NCBI RefSeq assembly: GCF_000497245.1
Contig: NZ_AWTC01000004.1
Coordinates: 92,124 to 156,123, forward strand
DNA from: Sporolactobacillus laevolacticus DSM 442
Lineage (GTDB): Bacteria; Bacillota; Bacilli; Bacillales; Sporolactobacillaceae
DNA: 64,000 nt
Direction of reading: 5' to 3'
The notes beneath the pieces were generated by a model, which saw nothing but the letters and a program-made list of their open reading frames with translations, was not told the DNA's origin and made no database searches. The number at the start of each line of letters is the position of its first letter. Positions within the stretch are counted from its first letter, which is position 1. The translations under genes were made by a program, and so were the position numbers. Below, piece after piece: positions 1 through 8,882 of this stretch.

Positions 1-1
1 G

Positions 2-241
<240 letters not shown>

Positions 242-506
242 TTCATATTAATTAAATAATGATTGGAAACTGTGGGGTATCACTTGCAGTTTTCATCCTT
301 TTTATTGCACTCATCAATTAATAGAATCTATTCAAAAAGGAGGACAAAAAGGGCCGAGAAGATCAAGGAGGCGCAGTTCCGAGCACCGGAGCGTATGCAA
401 AAAATACGTGAGGAGCAGAGAAACAAGTTGACGCAGAGATTCGACAGCAATTTTTCCCGGACTTTTTGAACAACCTCTAATTAAACACTAAAAGGAGTAA
501 AACATT

Positions 507-1379
507 ATGTATATACTGGTTGCACTCATACCGGCAATTATGTGGGGAATCATTCCACTTCTTGTTTCAAAATTTGGCGGAAAGCCGAATCAGCAAATCT
601 TAGGGACAACGCTTGGGGCGGTCATCTTCGCCGTCATCCTGTACTTTTTCACAACACCTGCTTACACATGGGTGAGCTTCTTTGCCAGCTTAACGTCCGG
701 TCTTTTCTGGACCGTCGGACAATATCTGCAATATACATCATTCAAAAGCATTGGCGTTTCCAAAGCGATGCCAATCAGTACAGGTATGCAGCTGCTAGGC
801 ACATCACTGGTTGGGGTTCTCGCTTTTCAGGACTGGAACACCCCGGTAAAGTTAACCCTTGGTTTTATCGCTCTAGCCATCATTATTATCGGTGCGGTAC
901 TGACCTCTTACCAGCAGAAAAAAGCAGGTAATTCGGAAGGTGCGTCGCAATCATTGAAACTGGGCATTATCATGACCATTTTTTCAGCGATCGGTTATGT
1001 CATTTATGCGACAATCGGCCAAGCCTTTCATGTGAGCGGCTGGACCTCCATTTTGCCGCAATCTATCGGCATGTTGCTTCTTGCGCTCATCCTGAGTATA
1101 AGAAATGGCGGAGAAAGACGTTTTTCAAAAGAAACGTTCAAAAATATCATTGTCGGTTTGTCTTGGAGTGTGGGAAATCTGGCGTTGCTGCTTTCAACAA
1201 ATGAAGTCGGTGTGGCAACCAGTTTTACGCTCTCGCAGATGGGCGTTGTTATTTCGACGCTTGGTGGGCTGTTCATACTGAAGGAAAAAAAGACGCACAG
1301 AGAATTAGTTTCTGTGATTATCGGTGTCATTTTTGTTGTGATTGGCGGTGCGTTGATTGGTTATATCAAGGGACTGTAA
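507..1379 (+). CDS. glcU: Glucose uptake protein GlcU
   Basis: 290-residue integral membrane protein with about ten predicted hydrophobic segments and the opening AxIPAIMWGIIPLLVSK typical of the GRP/GlcU transporter family (drug/metabolite transporter superfamily). Members bring in non-phosphorylated glucose driven by the proton gradient, feeding glucose dehydrogenase. The start has an AAAAGGAG ribosome site 9 bases upstream. The gene lies just downstream of glucose dehydrogenase on the same strand, so the two probably work together: uptake then oxidation. The 265 bp between them has no convincing gene, although a strong AAAGGAGG near 340 has no start codon behind it. Confidence 0.88.
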   Translation: MYILVALIPAIMWGIIPLLVSKFGGKPNQQILGTTLGAVIFAVILYFFTTPAYTWVSFFASLTSGLFWTVGQYLQYTSFKSIGVSKAMPISTGMQLLGTSLVGVLAFQDWNTPVKLTLGFIALAIIIIGAVLTSYQQKKAGNSEGASQSLKLGIIMTIFSAIGYVIYATIGQAFHVSGWTSILPQSIGMLLLALILSIRNGGERRFSKETFKNIIVGLSWSVGNLALLLSTNEVGVATSFTLSQMGVVISTLGGLFILKEKKTHRELVSVIIGVIFVVIGGALIGYIKGL

Positions 1380-1492
1380 GAACACAAACGATCTTTAGCA
1401 TACTCGGATTAAGAAAAATGGATTTTACCACCAAGTAATGGAAGCTCTTTCGAAACTCAGAAGAGTTAAGTCAAGCCCAAACGATGTACACA

Positions 1493-1531
1493 AAATTGGC
1501 CCTAAGCGAATCTCTTGCTCAGGGCCAATTT
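1493..1531. terminator. Bidirectional terminator hairpin between convergent genes
   Basis: Perfect 11-bp inverted repeat AAATTGGCCCT / AGGGCCAATTT with a 17-nt loop. It lies between glcU and the convergent UPF0303 gene, and T-rich flanks exist on both strands, so it can stop transcription from either side. Confidence 0.75.
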
Positions 1532-1544
1532 CATATTTGATTGC

Positions 1545-2000
1545 TCACTTATTCAAAAACCGTTTGATGCCCTCAACGACGTAATCATGATCCATTTGTG
1601 GAGTCAGACCAGCAACTGTGACCGAACCGATGACCCCGGCATTTTTTATACGGATTGGAAAAGAACCGCCTACAGCCTGATATTCTGAAGAGGAGAGAAG
1701 CGAGCTTTTATCATGAGTGGTTCCGGCTTCCTCGAATCGGGCAGCAATATAATGCGAACTGTGATTGTAATGATCGACAACACGTTTTTTGCGGAAAAAC
1801 CAGAAGACATTTTCTTCAGAGGTCCCGTCCATCAAGTGTGTGAACAGTGGGACGCGATTGCGTTCAATATGAACAGCTACAGATTTTCCGTTTTCCTTTG
1901 CGTAATTGATCAAGGTTAATCCCAAAGTTAATGCATCTTCATTGGTGAACCTGTCAAATTGCAATTCGTTTTCCAATTGTTCGAGTTGTTTGAGACTCAT
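1545..2000 (-). CDS. UPF0303 / heme-degrading-domain family protein
   Basis: 151-residue protein of the HbpS/GlcG-like fold family (UPF0303, related to yeast YBR137W). Seen: the VDHYNHSSHYIAARF segment, and YQAVGGSFPIRIKNAGVIGSVTVAGL in the second half, the usual signature. The exact biochemical role of UPF0303 proteins is not settled; relatives bind heme or small ligands. I chose the ATG at 2000 because AAGGAG lies 8 bases upstream; a GTG nine bases earlier is too close to it. The gene follows the MFS exporter with a 12-base gap, as the last member of an IclR-MFS-UPF0303 operon. Confidence 0.8.
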   Translation of the reverse strand: MSLKQLEQLENELQFDRFTNEDALTLGLTLINYAKENGKSVAVHIERNRVPLFTHLMDGTSEENVFWFFRKKRVVDHYNHSSHYIAARFEEAGTTHDKSSLLSSSEYQAVGGSFPIRIKNAGVIGSVTVAGLTPQMDHDYVVEGIKRFLNK

Positions 2001-2012
2001 TAATGTCACTCC

Positions 2013-3200
2013 TTAAAATAGTTTCTGTTTCTTATCCAGTGAGTAGCTCAATAAAGCAAGCCCCAATGCTAATCCGACCATGATGGCACCGATCCACGCT
2101 GTATCCAGGTAGGTCAGATAATCGACCGCAACGCCTCCTAAAGCAGATCCGGCAGCGATGCCGATGTTAAATGCTGATATATTTAGTGCGGATGCGATAT
2201 CTTTTGCTGATGGAACGAGCTTTTCGGCTAGCGTAACGATATAGGCCTGAACACCGGGCGACATCATAAAGGCACAGAAACCTAGAATAATTACGGACAG
2301 AACACTGAGTATATGGTTTGGTAAAAGCCACATCTGCAGAAGCAGTACCACGCCTTGAATCAGAAAAATCCACCGTAAGGCCTTAACTGGGTGCTGATTG
2401 GCAGATCTTCCTCCAATAATATTTCCAATCGCGAGAGCCACTCCGTAGATAAGAAGCAAGATGGAGATGGCACCGACCGAATAACCGCTGATTTGTTCGA
2501 GGATCGGTGAAAGGTAGGTGAACAGGGCGAATGTTCCGCCAAAGCCAAATGCAGTCATCAGAAAGGCCATCATAATACGTGGATTTTTGATGAGTCTTCC
2601 TGCGTCACGTAAAGTCGGGGTCTCATCGTGCCTCGTTATTTTATCAACAGCAAAATAGTTCATGATCAATGAAGCGAAACCAAATCCGGTAATGGTAACA
2701 AATGTAGCACGCCAGCCAAAATGCTGCCCTATAAAAGTTCCTAGAGGTACGCCGACAATCGTCGCCACCGTTAATCCGGTGAACAGGATCGATATCGCTG
2801 TTCCTTTTTTTGTTTCAGGAACAAGATTTGATGCAACGATTGCGCCAATGGCCATAAATACGCCATGTGTCACAGCTGTCACCACTCGGGATATCATTAA
2901 CAGCTCATAGGATCCGGCTATTGCAGAAAATGCGTTTCCCAAGGTAAACACTGCCATTAATATCAGAAGCAATGCCTTTTTGGGGATGCGTCCGGTCAAT
3001 ACGGTAACAACCGGTGTACCGACTGCGATCGAAATCGCGTAACCGGAGATAAGTGTTCCGGCTTTTGAAATTGATATATGAAGATCATCGGCTACGGTTG
3101 GTAGCAGACCGACAATAACAAACTCTGTTGTCCCAATTGCAAAGGTACTGATAGCTAAAGAGAGCAGACCAATCGTTGCTTTAGCAGACATGTCTTTCAT
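2013..3200 (-). CDS. MFS transporter, DHA1 (AraJ/PbuE-like) family
   Basis: 395 residues, twelve predicted membrane helices. The N-terminus (FAIGTTEFVIVGLLPTVADDL) and the following GTLISGYAISIAVGTP region are typical of DHA1 efflux permeases (drug, purine, sugar efflux). Substrate cannot be told from sequence. Start ATG at 3200 has AGGAGG six bases upstream. It sits between an IclR-type regulator gene (28-bp gap upstream) and UPF0303 downstream, all on the minus strand, so the IclR protein, if functional, probably controls it. Confidence 0.85.
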   Translation of the reverse strand: MKDMSAKATIGLLSLAISTFAIGTTEFVIVGLLPTVADDLHISISKAGTLISGYAISIAVGTPVVTVLTGRIPKKALLLILMAVFTLGNAFSAIAGSYELLMISRVVTAVTHGVFMAIGAIVASNLVPETKKGTAISILFTGLTVATIVGVPLGTFIGQHFGWRATFVTITGFGFASLIMNYFAVDKITRHDETPTLRDAGRLIKNPRIMMAFLMTAFGFGGTFALFTYLSPILEQISGYSVGAISILLLIYGVALAIGNIIGGRSANQHPVKALRWIFLIQGVVLLLQMWLLPNHILSVLSVIILGFCAFMMSPGVQAYIVTLAEKLVPSAKDIASALNISAFNIGIAAGSALGGVAVDYLTYLDTAWIGAIMVGLALGLALLSYSLDKKQKLF

Positions 3201-3228
3201 CGCTTTCCTCCTGGATCTGATTGTTTTT

Positions 3229-3966
3229 CTACCAGAGCATTTTGGAAATCCGGGTGCTGCACTGAATCAACTTTTTACTGATGAATTTGTCCCTTTTCTT
3301 TGTCAGTCGGGTAGATGGTCCGGATAAAGCCAATGCAGCAATGACATTGTCCTGATAGAACAGGGGCACGGCAATACAGCGCAGACCGATTTCCGTTTCT
3401 TCGTCATCAATGGCGTAACCTTGCTGCCTGATCACTTTCAAATGCTCCTTCAGTAAGTGTCTATCGGTAAATGTATTTGTTGTTTTTTGATCGAGTATTA
3501 ATTGTTTGATCAGATTTTCTCGATCGTTTTCATCTAAGAAAGCTATAATGACTTTGCCAAGAGCATTCAGATGAGCAGGAGCTTGCGCTCCGATTTCCGA
3601 AGGACATCTGATGGCAGGCGTTCGATCTACGATTTGTGTCGTGATCACATCTGTTCCATGTAAAATACCGATATTAATCGTTTCGCCTAATTCGTCATTC
3701 AGCTGATACAGCGGCGGAACCGATAGCCAATTTAATCGGGCGTTGTATGGATTGGAATAGCCGCCGACTTTATCGGTTACGCTGTATGACTGATCATGTT
3801 TCTGTACATAACCCATCAATTCAAGCGTGTATAAAAGGCGAAACGTTGTGGACTTATTCAAACTGAATTTTTTCATGACTTCACTTAGCGTCATACTTTC
3901 CTCTTATTGCAGGGCATCAAGGATCATGAGTCCTTTTTTTAAGGTGGCCACCTCGTATTGACTCAC
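3229..3966 (-). pseudogene. IclR-family regulator with in-frame TAA at codon 21
   Basis: Reading from a GTG at 3966 with an AAGGTG site just upstream, the frame encodes a typical IclR start (SQYEVATLKKGLMILDALQ), hits TAA at 3904-3906, then continues in the same frame with EESMTLSEVMKKFSLNKSTTFRLL and the whole ligand-binding half. The stop lies in the first helix of the winged-helix DNA-binding domain. Re-initiation at ATG 3894 would give 221 residues lacking that helix; only a weak AAGAGGAAAG site precedes it. IclR proteins regulate catabolic or transport genes in response to small ligands; the adjacent MFS operon is the natural target. Either a recent pseudogene or a sequence error. Confidence 0.75.
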
Positions 3967-4206
3967 TTGATTCACCTTCCTTCGGATGATGTTTATCATA
4001 AATGCTGGTAAGGGGAAAATCAAAAAAGAACAATTTGTTTCTCTATTTGAAACGATAGATCAGCGAGCCATAGGTTAAAAGCGGAGAAACGGGTAAAAAA
4101 TTATGATTCGCATTCCGTGAATCGAGCAATACTATTAAAAGAATACACGAAAGGAAGGGACGAGTTCGATTACGGCGACGATTTTAAATCAAGGAGTCTG
4201 TATGGA

Positions 4207-5670
4207 ATGACTGCGAAGAATTCATGTGTAGATCTTGATGGTAAAAAGTACAACCGGATATTATTGATCTGTGTTCTACTTGTCGGTTCATTCTGCGCGA
4301 TCTTAAATCATGCAATGCTGGCAACTGCACTTCCAGATATTATGAAAGAACTTAAAGTGGACGCGGCGAACGGCCAATGGCTGGCATCGGGATTTTTATT
4401 AATCAACGGCATTATGATCCCGATTGCTGCACTGCTTATGAGCAAAGTAAGCTCACGATTTTTATACATAATAGCGATGATGTTTTTCCTGCTTGGCACA
4501 CTTTTATCGGCAGCTGCTCATCAATTTCCTGTTCTTCTCGCCGGGAGAATGATTCAGGCGGCAGGTACAGGCATCATGATTCCGCTGACGGAGACCATTT
4601 TTCTGCTTGTTTTTCCTAAAGAAAAAAGAGGATTTGCGATGGGGTTAGACGGGCTCGTGATCGCTCTCGGACGAGCCGTTGGACTGACACTTTCGGGCTG
4701 GGTCGTTGATAATTACCATTGGCGTGTTCTTTTTTATCTTTTGATCCCTGTCTCCCTATTTGTTCTTGTAATTGCTTGTTTGACGATTAGAAGAATCATT
4801 CCGTTAACCCATTCAAAGATTGATTATCTTTCCATAGTACTATCTTCGATTGGTTTTGGCGGACTGCTTTATGGATTCAGCAGTGTGGGCAATCATGGTT
4901 GGACGGATGTAAATGTGGTTATGGGATTAGCGATCGGAACGGTAATCACAATTCTGTTTATCTGGAGGCAGTTAAAAATAAAGGAACCCATAGTGAACTT
5001 AAAGGTGTTCCGGTCACCGCTTTTCAGTCTCTCCGTAGTGGTCGGCGGCACAATCATGACAGCAATGATTGGAGCCGAACTTGTTCTGCCGCTGTATCTT
5101 CAAAATTCACGAGGAGAGAGCGCCTTTTTTTCAGGACTTGTTATTATGCCCGGCGCCATTGTCATGGGGCTGATGAGTCCGGTGACGGGAATCATTTTTG
5201 ACAAAATCGGCGTTCGAAATCTAGCTATTGCCGGCATGTGTTTGCTGACCATAGGCACAATACCGTTTATGTTCCTTACCATGTCCACCACTTATGGCTT
5301 CATGATTGTTTTATACGCCGTGCGCTTTTTCGGCATATCTATGGTGATGATGCCGATGACCACAGCCGGTATGAATACGTTACCCGATACGCTGATGAGT
5401 GACGGAATCGCCGTCAATAATACAATGCGTACCATTGTCGGTTCTATTGGTACTTCGATATTAATCAGTGTCATGTCCAATGTGACCAAAACTGAACTTC
5501 CGGAAAAGAATATGTTCGGCTCCGATCCCACACTATATAACGTCTTAAAAACGGATGCCGTCTTAAACGGCGTCAACGCCGCTTTCATGGTCGCCGTCAG
5601 CTTCTGTTTGCTGACACTGGCGCTTACCTTCTTTATAAAAGAACGACATATCAAACATCGAATACAGTAA
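4207..5670 (+). CDS. MFS transporter, DHA2 (EmrB/QacA) family
   Basis: 487 residues with fourteen predicted helices. Typical DHA2 features: NHAMLATALPDIMKEL in helix 1, GRMIQAAGTGIMIPL, the GxxLGPxxGG-like region written here ALGRAVGLTLSGW, and PMTTAGMNTLPDTL late in the protein. These proteins export drugs by proton antiport. I chose ATG 4207 (AAGGAG ten bases upstream); an upstream in-frame ATG at 4117 would add a charged tail without a ribosome site. Two paralogues occur in this window (53608 and 60288). Its own regulator is not adjacent; the divergent IclR gene lies about 240 bp away. Confidence 0.85.
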   Translation: MTAKNSCVDLDGKKYNRILLICVLLVGSFCAILNHAMLATALPDIMKELKVDAANGQWLASGFLLINGIMIPIAALLMSKVSSRFLYIIAMMFFLLGTLLSAAAHQFPVLLAGRMIQAAGTGIMIPLTETIFLLVFPKEKRGFAMGLDGLVIALGRAVGLTLSGWVVDNYHWRVLFYLLIPVSLFVLVIACLTIRRIIPLTHSKIDYLSIVLSSIGFGGLLYGFSSVGNHGWTDVNVVMGLAIGTVITILFIWRQLKIKEPIVNLKVFRSPLFSLSVVVGGTIMTAMIGAELVLPLYLQNSRGESAFFSGLVIMPGAIVMGLMSPVTGIIFDKIGVRNLAIAGMCLLTIGTIPFMFLTMSTTYGFMIVLYAVRFFGISMVMMPMTTAGMNTLPDTLMSDGIAVNNTMRTIVGSIGTSILISVMSNVTKTELPEKNMFGSDPTLYNVLKTDAVLNGVNAAFMVAVSFCLLTLALTFFIKERHIKHRIQ

Positions 5671-5690
5671 TGCCTATGGTTCTATTCTAC

Positions 5691-5852
5691 TTAATCGCGA
5701 TCGTTATCGGTTAACAACGACATTTTCTCGAGAAAACCTGCGATAAGGTCTAGATCCGTGTTGCTGTAGGTCTGAATCACCTTTATGTTTTTTTGCGTCA
5801 ATAAAGAATTCATAATGGGAAAAAATAGAAGGCGAGTTACCTTGACACGCAT
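5691..5852 (-). CDS. Small open reading frame, possible remnant of a regulator
   Basis: A 53-codon frame beginning at ATG 5852 with AAAGG seven to eleven bases upstream. The C-terminal two-thirds (MNSLLTQKNIKVIQTYSNTDLDLIAGFLEKM) reads like the last helices of a MarR-type regulator, but no HTH is present and the first dozen residues look like random sequence. It lies in the 335-bp gap between two transporter genes. I regard a decayed gene end as likelier than a functional small protein; the rest of the gap shows nothing clear. Confidence 0.25.
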   Translation of the reverse strand: MRVKVTRLLFFPIMNSLLTQKNIKVIQTYSNTDLDLIAGFLEKMSLLTDNDRD

Positions 5853-6005
5853 ATTTAAACCTTTATAATTTGAAATGCCGCACTTCAGGCAGACTGTTCA
5901 TGGATAATCAACCATGGAAACTGCTTGAAACGCGTTTTTATTTCGCCTGTCGCTTTATTGCTTTAAAGCGTATTCGCGAGAAACACAGAGAGAAAGGATA
6001 TAAGA

Positions 6006-7382
6006 ATGATGCGTGCAACAGAAGAGAAGAACGAAACATTAAGGCGTGGATTGCTGCCGCGCCATATTATGCTTATGGCCATGGCCGGTATGATCGGTAC
6101 AGGCATTTTTAAAGGGAGCGGCGATACATTAAGCATTGCCGGACCCAGTGTAACGATTGCATACTTGTTATGTGGGCTCATTTTATTTATTGTTATGGTC
6201 GCTTTGGAAGAACTGGCGATTGCTTATCCGGGATTGAACATCCAGCATCTTATGCATAAAGCCTTTGGATTCCGTGTATCAATCATGATTGGATGGTTGT
6301 ACTGGATTAACTGGATGATTGTTACGGTCGTTGAGATTTTAGCTGCAGGAAGTTTTCTTGAATATTGGTTCCCACATGTGCCTTTATGGGTATTAGCAGG
6401 GGTGTGCGGACTGTTTATCGTTGGCATTAACCTTTTTCAAGTCAGCCTCTACGGTGAATTTGAATTCTGGTTTGCCGGAATTAAAATTGCAGCAATCATT
6501 GTGTTTATTATTTTAGGCGTGCTTATTTTATTTGGGATCATTCCAAGCCCTGCCAATCCGGTTAAGAATATCTTTGGTTACGGTGGATTTTTTCCGCATG
6601 GGTTTGGCGGCATGATCCAGGCCTTGCTTGTCGTGATCTTTTCCTACGGCGGGTCTGAACTGATCGGGCTTACAGTAACCGAAGCGAAAGACGTGGAGCA
6701 TGTATTGCCGAAGGTTATTAAAAGTGTTGTTTCACGAGTAATCATGTTCTACATTCTGCCAATTATCATTATCTGTGGCATGATGCCTTGGAGCAGCGTG
6801 TCCGCCACGCAGAGCAGCCCGTTTGTTCAAGTGTTTGAGGCGGTCGGCCTTCCAGGTGTGCCTCATCTAATGAATTTTGTGCTCCTGACTGCCGTATTGT
6901 CCGCAGCCAATTCCGGTATCTATGCGACAACTCGGACACTTTACTCCATGGCTGAGCGCGGCGAGGCACCAAAATTTGTCCGTAAGCTTTCAAAACGAGG
7001 CGTGCCGCTCGGTGGAATTGCACTGACAACAAGCTTTTTAGTCATCGGCATTGTCTTGGCATACCTGGCTCCTGGTCAAATCATTAATCAATTGATGAGC
7101 ATCCCAGGATTTACGATTTGTCTTGTGTGGATCGCCATTTGTGCTGCTGAATTGAAGTTGCGTCCTTCTTACGAGCGCCTGCCATTCTTTAAAATGGCCG
7201 GATTCCCGTATATGACCATTCTAGGAATGGCTTCACTGTCCGCAATTTTCCTATCCTTCGTGCTGAACGGAGCGAACCGAGTAGGGACGATCACCTGTTT
7301 TATTATCATGGGCTTTCTGATCGTCGTTTCGTTCCTCGTTAAATCAGGATCCGAGCAAGCTAAGAGCGAGCGTCCATCCTGA
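6006..7382 (+). CDS. Amino acid permease (APC superfamily)
   Basis: 458 residues, twelve predicted helices. The N-terminal GMIGTGIFKGSGDTL is the APC helix-1 motif that binds the amino acid backbone; FSYGGSELIGLTVTEAKD and SAANSGIYATTRTLYSMAERG are characteristic of the amino acid transporter (AAT/GABA permease-like) branch. Likely proton-coupled uptake of an amino acid; substrate unknown. A GAAAGGA site precedes the first of two adjacent ATGs at 6006. The gene is monocistronic, with a terminator-like hairpin shortly after the stop. Confidence 0.88.
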   Translation: MMRATEEKNETLRRGLLPRHIMLMAMAGMIGTGIFKGSGDTLSIAGPSVTIAYLLCGLILFIVMVALEELAIAYPGLNIQHLMHKAFGFRVSIMIGWLYWINWMIVTVVEILAAGSFLEYWFPHVPLWVLAGVCGLFIVGINLFQVSLYGEFEFWFAGIKIAAIIVFIILGVLILFGIIPSPANPVKNIFGYGGFFPHGFGGMIQALLVVIFSYGGSELIGLTVTEAKDVEHVLPKVIKSVVSRVIMFYILPIIIICGMMPWSSVSATQSSPFVQVFEAVGLPGVPHLMNFVLLTAVLSAANSGIYATTRTLYSMAERGEAPKFVRKLSKRGVPLGGIALTTSFLVIGIVLAYLAPGQIINQLMSIPGFTICLVWIAICAAELKLRPSYERLPFFKMAGFPYMTILGMASLSAIFLSFVLNGANRVGTITCFIIMGFLIVVSFLVKSGSEQAKSERPS

Positions 7383-7409
7383 TTGATTTTAGATGAATAG
7401 ATGAAAGAG

Positions 7410-7437
7410 ACTGTCCTTTTAAGGGGCAGTTTTTTTA
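7410..7437 (+). terminator. Terminator after amino acid permease
   Basis: Stem GACTGTCCTT / AAGGGGCAGT (one G-U pair) followed by seven T. It starts 28 bp after the permease stop codon. Confidence 0.65.
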
Positions 7438-7559
7438 CGCACAAAAAGAGGAAATAGTATCCGGATCACGATGTGGTATTTTACCCTGTTTGCAGTAAAA
7501 TTAAAATACAACAGAGTGGAAGTCCTGCTTACAAACTTAAATCGATAAGGTGCAGATAA

Positions 7560-8000
7560 ATGAACGTTATCAAAGCAACGGAACACACTATTGATGCATT
7601 AGTGGACTTAGAAATGAAGTTATGGCCGGACCATACAAAGGAGGACTTGCTTGCCGAATGCCGAAAGCAGCTTCACTCGGATCAGAATGTTCATTATTTA
7701 ATAAGGAACAAAAACGACTATATTGCGTTTATCCACGTCTCGATCAGAAATGATTATGTAGAAGGTGCGAACTCTAGTCCAGTTGGTTATGTTGAAGGCA
7801 TTTTTGTGGAAAAAGAGTTTCGTATGTTGGGGCTTGCGAAAAAATTGATCGCTGCAGGTGAGGAATGGGCGAAAGCTAAAGGTTGCAGGCAGATGGGTTC
7901 CGACACAGAACTGGCGAATCAGAGCAGCTTAAACTTTCACATTCAAACAGGTTTTTCAGAAGCCAATCGAATTATTTCCTTCATAAAAGATATTAAATAA
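7560..8000 (+). CDS. GNAT acetyltransferase, AAC(6')-like
   Basis: 146-residue GNAT protein. The acetyl-CoA loop region reads VEGIFVEKEFRMLGLAKKLI, followed by GCRQMGSDTELANQSSLNFHIQTGF, which is the pattern of the aminoglycoside 6'-N-acetyltransferase branch (motif SDTEL...N..S...H...GF). Such enzymes acetylate the 6'-amino group of kanamycin-type drugs, but many chromosomal members have no proven drug substrate. ATG 7560 follows AAGGTG seven bases upstream. Monocistronic; faces a convergent gene. Confidence 0.75.
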   Translation: MNVIKATEHTIDALVDLEMKLWPDHTKEDLLAECRKQLHSDQNVHYLIRNKNDYIAFIHVSIRNDYVEGANSSPVGYVEGIFVEKEFRMLGLAKKLIAAGEEWAKAKGCRQMGSDTELANQSSLNFHIQTGFSEANRIISFIKDIK

Positions 8001-8004
8001 AAAA

Positions 8005-8034
8005 GCACCAATTACAAACGTAAGTAATCGGTGC
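8005..8034 (-). terminator. Terminator of the CMD-family gene
   Basis: Inverted repeat GCACCAATTAC / GTAATCGGTGC (one mismatch), followed on the minus strand by a run of T. It lies just downstream of the minus-strand gene ending at 8045. Confidence 0.7.
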
Positions 8035-8044
8035 ATCGCAACAA

Positions 8045-8431
8045 TTATGAAATGAGTTCTCTTTTTTTGAATACCTCTTTAGCGACAGCGACTGCATTAA
8101 GGACTCTCGGGAATCCAACGTAGGGTACGCATTGAATAAATGTTTCGGCGATTTCTTCCGGAGTCAGTCCGACGTTCAGTGCGCCGTTGATGTGTACCCG
8201 AAGCTGGTTTTCCGTTCCTCCTTGAGTTGCAAGGCTGGCTAGGGTAATGCATTCTCGTTGTTTCAGGTCCAGAGTTGGCCGGGTGTAAATGTCTCCAAAA
8301 GCAAATTCAATAATGAACCTGCCTAAATCAGGGGCAATTTCCTTCAAGTTTTGTATGACTTGATCGCCAACCGCTCCATCCACTTCCGCCAATTTCTCAA
8401 GTCCCCGTTCAAAACGTGTTTTGTCTTCCAT
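8045..8431 (-). CDS. Carboxymuconolactone decarboxylase family protein
   Basis: 128 residues of the CMD/AhpD fold. Seen: LDLKQRECITLASLATQGGTENQLRVHINGALNVGLTPEEIAETFIQCVPYVGFPRVLNA, a near-complete family signature. The CxxC of AhpD is absent (there is a single C in RECITL), so a peroxidase role is unlikely; YurZ-type relatives act in aldehyde or thiol stress. Start chosen at ATG 8431, nine bases after AGGAG; the ATG at 8440 abuts the ribosome site. Divergent from a MerR gene with a shared operator, so MerR probably activates it. Confidence 0.85.
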   Translation of the reverse strand: MEDKTRFERGLEKLAEVDGAVGDQVIQNLKEIAPDLGRFIIEFAFGDIYTRPTLDLKQRECITLASLATQGGTENQLRVHINGALNVGLTPEEIAETFIQCVPYVGFPRVLNAVAVAKEVFKKRELIS

Positions 8432-8473
8432 ATGCTTCATCTCCTAAAGTTGATATAATGAAGCATATATATT

Positions 8474-8492
8474 GGAGTATACTCCATGTCAA
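8474..8492 (-). promoter_or_regulatory. MerR-type operator in the CMD promoter spacer
   Basis: A perfect 12-bp palindrome GGAGTATACTCC (8474-8485) starts one base after a perfect -35 box TTGACA read on the minus strand (8492-8487). A TATGCT box follows after 19 bp, or TATATG after 17. An operator inside an overlong spacer is the classic MerR activation layout. Confidence 0.75.
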
Positions 8493-8506
8493 GAGGAGTG
8501 TCGTCT

Positions 8507-8872
8507 GTGGTTTATTCGATCGGAACTTTTACAAAAATAACCGGTTTAAGTGCTGATACACTGCGTTATTACGAAAAAGAAGGATTGATTTTTCCAGAAA
8601 GAGACTTAAATAATCGGCGTGTTTATAGTGAGAAAGACATTGATTGGATTGAATTTATACTAAGGTTAAAAGAAACGGCGATGCCGATCAGTCAGATCAA
8701 GGCATATGCGCGCCTGAGGTACGAAGGAGACAGCACCTTGGAAAAGAGACTCGACCTGCTTCTAGACCATCAACGTTTCATCTATAAAGAAAAAGAAAAA
8801 CTTGAACAAAATATTCTGCATCTTAATAACAAAATAAATATTTACAAAGAAGCCATCGAAGAGCGAAGATGA
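8507..8872 (+). CDS. MerR-family transcriptional regulator
   Basis: 121 residues. N-terminal winged helix YSIGTFTKITGLSADTLRYYEKEGLI is the MerR signature; then RRVYSEKDIDWIEFILRLKETAMPISQIKAY, and a C-terminal dimerisation coiled coil rich in K and E. No metal-binding Cys pair is present, so it belongs with the AdhR/NmlR/BltR-like members that sense thiol-reactive or organic compounds. I chose the GTG at 8507: AAGAGGAG lies eight bases upstream and the protein then starts MVYSIGTF as usual; the ATG at 8486 would place the operator against the start codon. Probably regulates the divergent CMD gene and itself. Confidence 0.88.
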   Translation: MVYSIGTFTKITGLSADTLRYYEKEGLIFPERDLNNRRVYSEKDIDWIEFILRLKETAMPISQIKAYARLRYEGDSTLEKRLDLLLDHQRFIYKEKEKLEQNILHLNNKINIYKEAIEERR

Positions 8873-8882
8873 TGATAAGTAC

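Noticed and set aside
259..321. 20-codon hydrophobic mini-frame after gdh
   Set aside because: No ribosome site; too short to support.
263..469. 68-codon plus-strand frame between gdh and glcU
   Set aside because: No ribosome site at its start, basic low-complexity tail, no family likeness. A strong AAAGGAGG near 340 without a start codon hints at a decayed small gene instead.
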